From Alkalibaculum bacchi (lineage in GTDB: Bacteria; Bacillota; Clostridia; Eubacteriales; Alkalibacteraceae), in the NCBI RefSeq assembly GCF_937875145.1, contig NZ_CALNCS010000200.1:1-17651 (forward strand): a stretch of DNA of 17,651 nucleotides, read 5' to 3'. The stretch's first letter is position 1. Every line of letters starts with the position of its first letter. Shown here in pieces: positions 13,809 through 17,651 of this stretch. The notes beneath the pieces were generated by a model. The model was not told the origin of the DNA. It was given only the letters and a program-made list of their open reading frames with translations, and did not search any database. Made by a program: the position numbers and the translations under genes.

Positions 13809-14303
13809 TTGAATATTGTCAAATTAAGTATAATATTATTGATGGAGCTCATATTACAAAGTACTGTCTTTCAATTTTTTAATTTAAGCGGCAGATATCC
13901 AGATCTTTTATTAATTAGTTTAATATGCTTTTCCATACTTTTAGGAAGAAAGCAGTCCTATACTCTTGGGTTCATTATAGGTTTACTAGCAGATATTTTA
14001 TATGGTGATTTTATTGGATTATATGCTTTGAGTTTTCTCTTGACGGCATTTATTACTAGCGTAATAAGCGAAAATATGTTTAAAGATAGTTTATTAGCTC
14101 CTATTAGTGTTTTTCCGATAGGAGTTATTATCAATCATGGTTCGAGAGTTTTAATCTTGTATTTAATAGGAAATCACATCTCCATTGTCAATTACTTGAA
14201 GTTTTTTAATCTTACCTATTGGGTAATAAATTTTATGGCCTTGTTTTTGATTTATCCATTGTCATTAAGATGGGTTCGAAACAATCATCAAAGTCGCAAA
14301 TAA
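13809..14303 (+). CDS. mreD: Rod shape-determining membrane protein MreD
   Basis: 164 residues, almost entirely hydrophobic with five to six transmembrane helices, normal for MreD. It is the polytopic partner of MreC in the elongasome. Family features are LQSTVFQFFNLSGRYPDLLLI near 18-38 and FIIGLLADILYGDFIGLYAL near 54-73. The TTG 13809 start follows AAGGTGAT. MreD sequences are weakly conserved, so the assignment rests on the hydrophobic pattern plus position between mreC and PBP2. The PBP2 ribosome binding site AAGGAG begins within its stop codon. Confidence 0.9.
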   Translation: MNIVKLSIILLMELILQSTVFQFFNLSGRYPDLLLISLICFSILLGRKQSYTLGFIIGLLADILYGDFIGLYALSFLLTAFITSVISENMFKDSLLAPISVFPIGVIINHGSRVLILYLIGNHISIVNYLKFFNLTYWVINFMALFLIYPLSLRWVRNNHQSRK

Positions 14304-14321
14304 GGAGCTAATTTTAAACAA

Positions 14322-16913
14322 ATGATAGTTAATAAGAATAAATATAGATTTATTTTTTTATTCGTATTTTTAATTTTGTTAATCACAATATTTCTTTCTC
14401 GCCTTGCTTACTTGCAAATCATCAATGGTGATCAGTACGCACAGATGGCTGAAAATAAAATGGTACAAAAAATTACGGAAACAGCTCCTAGGGGGTCTAT
14501 TGTTACAGGAGATGGTTATGAAATAGCTAAAAGCAAGGTTGGTTATTCAGTAGAGCTCATCTACAGCAATATCGAAGATGGACAGGAAAATCAAGTGCTT
14601 TTACAACTGTATAATTTACTTGAAAAGAACGAGGAAGTGTTTGAAGATAATTTTCCCCTATTGATTGAAAAGGGATCTATATTTTTTGCTTATGAAAAAG
14701 AAGAAAAAGAGTGGAAAGAAGAACACGAGATTCCTCGAAATGCTACAGCAGAAGAAACACTAACCATACTTAGAGACAAATACAATGTAAAAGATGAAAT
14801 CAGTAATGAAGTCGCCTTAGAAGCTATTGAAAAAGTTCATATGAATGCAAACTTACCCCTTTCTATTAAAGATGGGGATATTATATTTAGCTATGAAACA
14901 AGAGAACTTCAGTGGAAAAAAGATTTTGGCTTTAAGAAAGAAGAATATGACTATAGTGCGCAGAAATCTCTTCAAAAGCTTCGGAAAATGTATGAAATAG
15001 ATGATACGTTATCCAATGAAGATGCTAGAAAAATTTTAGTGTTTCGCCAGATGGTAAGGGCACAGGGATTTCGGTCTTGGGAGCCTATTCAAGTAGCTCG
15101 AAATATCAAACTAGAAACAGTGTTTGAAATTGATTCAAGAGTACATGAATTGTCAGGAATCAGTGTGGCTTCTAATCCTGTGAGGGAATATCCTTTTCAA
15201 AATTTGGCTTCTCATGTCTTAGGGTATATTGGGAAAGTTAGTGAGAAAGATGTTGAAGATGGAAGCTATAAGATGAGAGATCTTAAGGGGATTAGTGGGA
15301 TTGAATCTTCCTTTGAAGAATATCTAAAAGGACAAGACGGTCAACGGTTTGCCGTTACAGATTATAAAGGTATTGCGCAAAATGACCCAACAAAAGAGGT
15401 CCAAGACCCTATTGGTGGAGATAATGTATATTTAACTTTAGATTATGATCTACAAAAAGTAACGGAAGAATCTTTAGCAAATCAGATTAAAAAAATTCAA
15501 AGGACAAATGCACCTAATGCAAAATCTGGAGCAGCAGTAGTCTTAAGTGTAAAGACAGGCGCAGTACTAGCTTTGGCTAGTTATCCTGATTACAATCCTA
15601 ATTTATTTACCAATGGAATCAGCTCTGAAGATTGGAATGAATTAAACGTACTAGTAGATGACCCATTGTACCCAAAACCCCTTTACAATAATGCCACATT
15701 ATCAGCACTACAACCAGGTTCTGTGTTTAAACCTCTAATGGCTGCTGCAGCTTTACAAGAAGGGGTCATTACAAAGCATTCAACAATATACTGCGGAAGG
15801 GTTTATGGGAGATTCCCTCAATTTACATGCTTAGGGGCCCATGGCGCAGAGAATGTACGAGAAGCCATAAGAGATTCTTGTAATATCTTCTTTTATGAAG
15901 CAGGATATCGACTAGGTGTAGACAATATTGAAAAATATGCGAAAGAATTTGGAATAGGTCAAAGAACAGGTTTGGAAATATCCGAGTCTTCCGGCTATTT
16001 AGCGACAAAAGCTGACAAAGTACAAATTCGAACGTATTCTACATCAGATTATATTCGAAGAACTGTGGGGATCAAGGGAAATGCTATTATTACAAATGAG
16101 GATGGAACAGAGCAAGCTGTATATAAGTCTTACGCAATTGCAAAAGAATTGTATAGTCAAATAACGCCTGATAAATACGAATACAACTCGATCTCTCAAT
16201 TATATAATCGTATTTTTGAAGAAGTTACTGCGATTATGGCCAAGTACAATGTAAAAGATAATGTGTATTTGCAAAAAATCACGCAGCAAATTATGGATTC
16301 AAGATGGGTAACAACAGATACGATTAATGCGTCCATTGGTCAAGGTGGGAATTCCACTACGCCAATCCAAATGGCAAATTTTTTAAGTAGTTTAGTAAAT
16401 GGGGGCATTCGCAGAGAGCCTTATTTAGTAGAGAAAGCTGTAAATAGCGATGGAAAAGTTACGTATCAACATAAGGAAAAAATAACAAATAAAATCAATG
16501 TAGATGAAGAGTATATTAAAGAAATAAAAAAAGGTATGAAGGATGTAATGACACAAGGGAGTGGTCGATCCGCTTTTTTAGGTTTTGATCACAATGGTAT
16601 AGGAGTAGGGGGTAAAACGGGTACAGCTCAATACGGCTCAGATAAGATAGATAATACTGGGTGGTTTATGGCATTCGCCCCTTATGACGATCCTGAAATA
16701 GTTGTAGTAACCATGATTATTCAGGGAGATACAAGTATTAACTCTGTCCCAGTAGCAAGAGACATAATAGATGCCTATTTTTATAATAATTATACTTTTG
16801 AAGAAGCACAAGAAATGAAAAAAAAGGAAGAAGAGTCTAAAAAAGAAAACGGTGAAGTAGAAAAAAAGGAAGTAGATGATGAGGAAAAAACCGAAGAAGA
16901 CGAGCAAGAATAG
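14322..16913 (+). CDS. mrdA: Class B penicillin-binding protein 2 (MrdA/PbpA-type transpeptidase)
   Basis: 863 residues. Cross-links peptidoglycan during cell elongation; it is anchored by one N-terminal helix (about 8-26). The dimerisation domain (to about 350) includes ETAPRGSI and HVLGYIGKV. The transpeptidase domain has all three catalytic motifs: SVFK (Ser467 nucleophile, Lys470), SCN (519-521) and KTGT (765-768). SIGQGGNSTTPIQMA lies at 671-685. The protein is longer than Bacillus PbpA (716) or E. coli MrdA (633). Extra material lies at about 105-255, including two similar copies of a charged segment, and at about 565-665 within the transpeptidase domain. It ends in a Lys/Glu-rich tail (829-863). 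ATG 14322 is 14 nt from AAGGAG (14302-14307), unusually far. rodA is not adjacent. Confidence 0.93.
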   Translation: MIVNKNKYRFIFLFVFLILLITIFLSRLAYLQIINGDQYAQMAENKMVQKITETAPRGSIVTGDGYEIAKSKVGYSVELIYSNIEDGQENQVLLQLYNLLEKNEEVFEDNFPLLIEKGSIFFAYEKEEKEWKEEHEIPRNATAEETLTILRDKYNVKDEISNEVALEAIEKVHMNANLPLSIKDGDIIFSYETRELQWKKDFGFKKEEYDYSAQKSLQKLRKMYEIDDTLSNEDARKILVFRQMVRAQGFRSWEPIQVARNIKLETVFEIDSRVHELSGISVASNPVREYPFQNLASHVLGYIGKVSEKDVEDGSYKMRDLKGISGIESSFEEYLKGQDGQRFAVTDYKGIAQNDPTKEVQDPIGGDNVYLTLDYDLQKVTEESLANQIKKIQRTNAPNAKSGAAVVLSVKTGAVLALASYPDYNPNLFTNGISSEDWNELNVLVDDPLYPKPLYNNATLSALQPGSVFKPLMAAAALQEGVITKHSTIYCGRVYGRFPQFTCLGAHGAENVREAIRDSCNIFFYEAGYRLGVDNIEKYAKEFGIGQRTGLEISESSGYLATKADKVQIRTYSTSDYIRRTVGIKGNAIITNEDGTEQAVYKSYAIAKELYSQITPDKYEYNSISQLYNRIFEEVTAIMAKYNVKDNVYLQKITQQIMDSRWVTTDTINASIGQGGNSTTPIQMANFLSSLVNGGIRREPYLVEKAVNSDGKVTYQHKEKITNKINVDEEYIKEIKKGMKDVMTQGSGRSAFLGFDHNGIGVGGKTGTAQYGSDKIDNTGWFMAFAPYDDPEIVVVTMIIQGDTSINSVPVARDIIDAYFYNNYTFEEAQEMKKKEEESKKENGEVEKKEVDDEEKTEEDEQE

Positions 16914-16934
16914 GATAAATAAATGTTAGATCTA

Positions 16935-16970
16935 AAGTGGAAAGTGTGCGTTTATTACAGCTTTCCACTT
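16935..16970 (+). terminator. Hairpin after PBP2, probable terminator
   Basis: AAGTGGAAAG (16935-16944) pairs perfectly with CTTTCCACTT (16961-16970) across a 16-nt loop. The T-rich run that follows (ATTTAGTCGTTTTCTC) is weak. The left arm belongs to the GAAAG repeat type. Confidence 0.55.
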
Positions 16971-17015
16971 ATTTAGTCGTTTTCTCATAAAAAATTAATT
17001 AAAAATAGAAAAGAG

Positions 17016-17043
17016 TTGACAAACTTTGAGATAGTGCTATAAT
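17016..17043 (+). promoter_or_regulatory. Promoter of the initiator tRNA
   Basis: Perfect TTGACA (17016-17021), 16 bp, perfect TATAAT (17038-17043), also preceded by TGC to give an extended -10. Transcription would start near 17050, about 25 nt before the tRNA. This is the strongest promoter in the window. Confidence 0.9.
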
Positions 17044-17074
17044 AGATATTACACTCAAGGAACACAAATATTAT

Positions 17075-17150
17075 CGCGGGGTGGAGCAGTTGGCAGCTCG
17101 TCGGGCTCATAACCCGGAGGTCGCAGGTTCGAGTCCTGTCCCCGCAACCA
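17075..17150 (+). tRNA. Initiator tRNA-fMet (anticodon CAT)
   Basis: 76 nt with encoded CCA. The first base C1 faces A72, an unpaired acceptor end, while G2-G7 pair with CCCCGC. This C1/A72 mismatch is the hallmark of bacterial initiator tRNA and allows formylation. The anticodon stem ends in three G-C pairs (GGG before the loop CTCATAA, CCC after it), and the D stem has A11-U24; both are initiator features. It is therefore not elongator tRNA-Met or tRNA-Ile2. It is solitary, with its own strong promoter and terminator. Confidence 0.97.
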
Positions 17151-17159
17151 TTTTATAAG

Positions 17160-17191
17160 ACACGAATCAGAGATGATTTCGTGTTTTTTTT
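17160..17191 (+). terminator. Rho-independent terminator of tRNA-fMet
   Basis: ACACGAATC (17160-17168) pairs with GATTTCGTGT (17175-17184) with one bulged base and a loop of about 6 nt, followed by a T8 tract. Confidence 0.9.
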
Positions 17192-17209
17192 ATAAAGGTG
17201 ATCTATCTA

Positions 17210-17369
17210 GGTTGCAGGCTTGTAGCTCCTTATAGTTGCTGCAAATCTCGCCAACCCTGTACCGTTTGATTTGGCAAGACAAATTAGGTATTACTCCCAT
17301 GTGGTTAGGCACAAACGCTAAAACCTTTAAAGTAGAAAGCTAAAAGCGAAACTCGCCGTAGGCCAGAGT
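17210..17369 (+). ncRNA. Candidate structured RNA or leader upstream of the Crp/Fnr gene (unidentified)
   Basis: This stretch has visibly more G and C than the surrounding DNA and no convincing reading frame. Helices found by eye are TTGCAG (17212-17217) with CTGCAA (17239-17244); GCCAACC (17250-17256) with GGTTAGGC (17303-17310, one bulge); TACC (17260-17263) with GGTA (17287-17290); GTTTG (17264-17268) with CAAAT (17280-17284, one G-U); CGCT (17316-17319) with AGCG (17345-17348); and ACTCGCC (17351-17357) with GGCCAGAGT (17361-17369, two-base bulge). I recognise no riboswitch consensus and no own promoter. It could be a 5' leader of the regulator, an independent RNA, or a decayed mobile piece. 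Confidence 0.3.
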
Positions 17370-17412
17370 CTAAAACATATCGTTCAACAACTGTTCAAAA
17401 AAGAGGTGCAAC

Positions 17413-17651
17413 ATGGAAAAATGGACCCGTGCAGAGAAAATGGAAATCCTTAAAGGTATTGAAGCGTTTAGTGAAGCCAAATGTGAAACGTTGGATACCC
17501 TTGCAGATTGTTTTAGTGTCCGTTGGTATAAGAGGGGTGAACACGTTTGCAAGGATAAGGAAGAGTGTTCTAGTTTATACATTGTAAAAAGTGGTTTGGT
17601 CTCTCTTTATAAGATGAGTTCTCAAGGTGAGAAAAAAGTGATTTTTATTTT
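17413..17651 (+). CDS. Crp/Fnr family transcriptional regulator, 3'-truncated
   Basis: The frame runs off the right edge; 79 codons are visible. It encodes the start of a cyclic-nucleotide-binding-like beta barrel: KMEILKGIEAFSEA, then LDTLADCFSVRWYKRGEHV, then SSLYIVKSGLVSLYKMSSQGEKKVIFI. This is the usual N-terminal sensor domain of Crp/Fnr proteins; the helix-turn-helix would lie beyond the window. ATG 17413 follows AAGAGGTG. Four Cys are visible (positions 24, 33, 46 and 52), but their spacing does not match the N-terminal FNR iron-sulphur motif, so an oxygen-sensing role is not supported. Two direct GTTCAA repeats 11 bp apart lie at 17382-17398, just upstream, and may be regulatory. The ligand is unknown. 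Confidence 0.85.
   Translation, partial: MEKWTRAEKMEILKGIEAFSEAKCETLDTLADCFSVRWYKRGEHVCKDKEECSSLYIVKSGLVSLYKMSSQGEKKVIFI

Noticed and set aside
17075..17150. Elongator tRNA-Met or tRNA-Ile2 for the CAT anticodon
   Set aside because: The C1/A72 mismatch, the three G-C pairs in the anticodon stem and A11-U24 identify the initiator.
17370..17582. Minus-strand 70-codon frame over the Crp/Fnr start
   Set aside because: It is antisense to a clear cyclic-nucleotide-binding domain and has no family resemblance or ribosome binding site.
1..17651. CRISPR array, insertion sequence, prophage, toxin-antitoxin or defence genes
   Set aside because: No spacer-repeat array, transposase, integrase or related gene was seen; every substantial frame is explained by a housekeeping gene.

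Overview
The window is a mostly housekeeping stretch from an AT-rich, low-GC Gram-positive anaerobe of the class Clostridia. The grounds are strong GGAGG-type ribosome binding sites, frequent TTG and GTG starts, Firmicute marker genes (HPr with Ser46, a YnzC/DUF896 protein, DUF4321), the rnfCDGEAB gene order, and mreBCD next to a class B PBP2. An Alkaliphilus/Natronincola-like relative is plausible, but the sequence alone does not prove it.

Layout. Positions 1-1235 hold the end of one flagellar hook/basal-body rod gene and a complete second one, both of the FlgF/FlgG (FlhO/FlhP) family. A bidirectional terminator separates them from a small convergent DUF1858 gene. HPr (1626-1892) has its own promoter and terminator. 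Next come a promoter and a roughly 170-nt leader that can fold into a rod, then a 56-residue YnzC-like protein, an M18 aminopeptidase and dephospho-CoA kinase. A tRNA-Leu(GAG) lies on the minus strand. LipB follows on the plus strand.

Positions 5821-10839 are a complete Rnf operon (rnfC-D-G-E-A-B) with an extended -10 promoter and a strong terminator. It encodes the membrane ferredoxin:NAD+ oxidoreductase that couples electron flow to ion pumping. Positions 10951-16913 are a cell-shape operon: DUF4321, maf, mreB, mreC, mreD and a large PBP2. MreBCD positions the elongation machinery and PBP2 is its transpeptidase. radC, minCD and rodA, frequent partners in this neighbourhood, are absent here. 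After it come an initiator tRNA-fMet, its terminator, a GC-richer segment that looks structured, and the start of a Crp/Fnr-type regulator that runs off the window.

I see no transposase, prophage, CRISPR array, toxin-antitoxin or defence system. The less explained material is between the genes: two candidate structured RNAs (2031-2171 and about 17210-17369), several short tandem repeat families with 7- or 14-bp periods at gene ends, a 28-bp perfect palindrome on the aminopeptidase stop codon, and a REP-like GGGGAC hairpin on the coaE stop codon.
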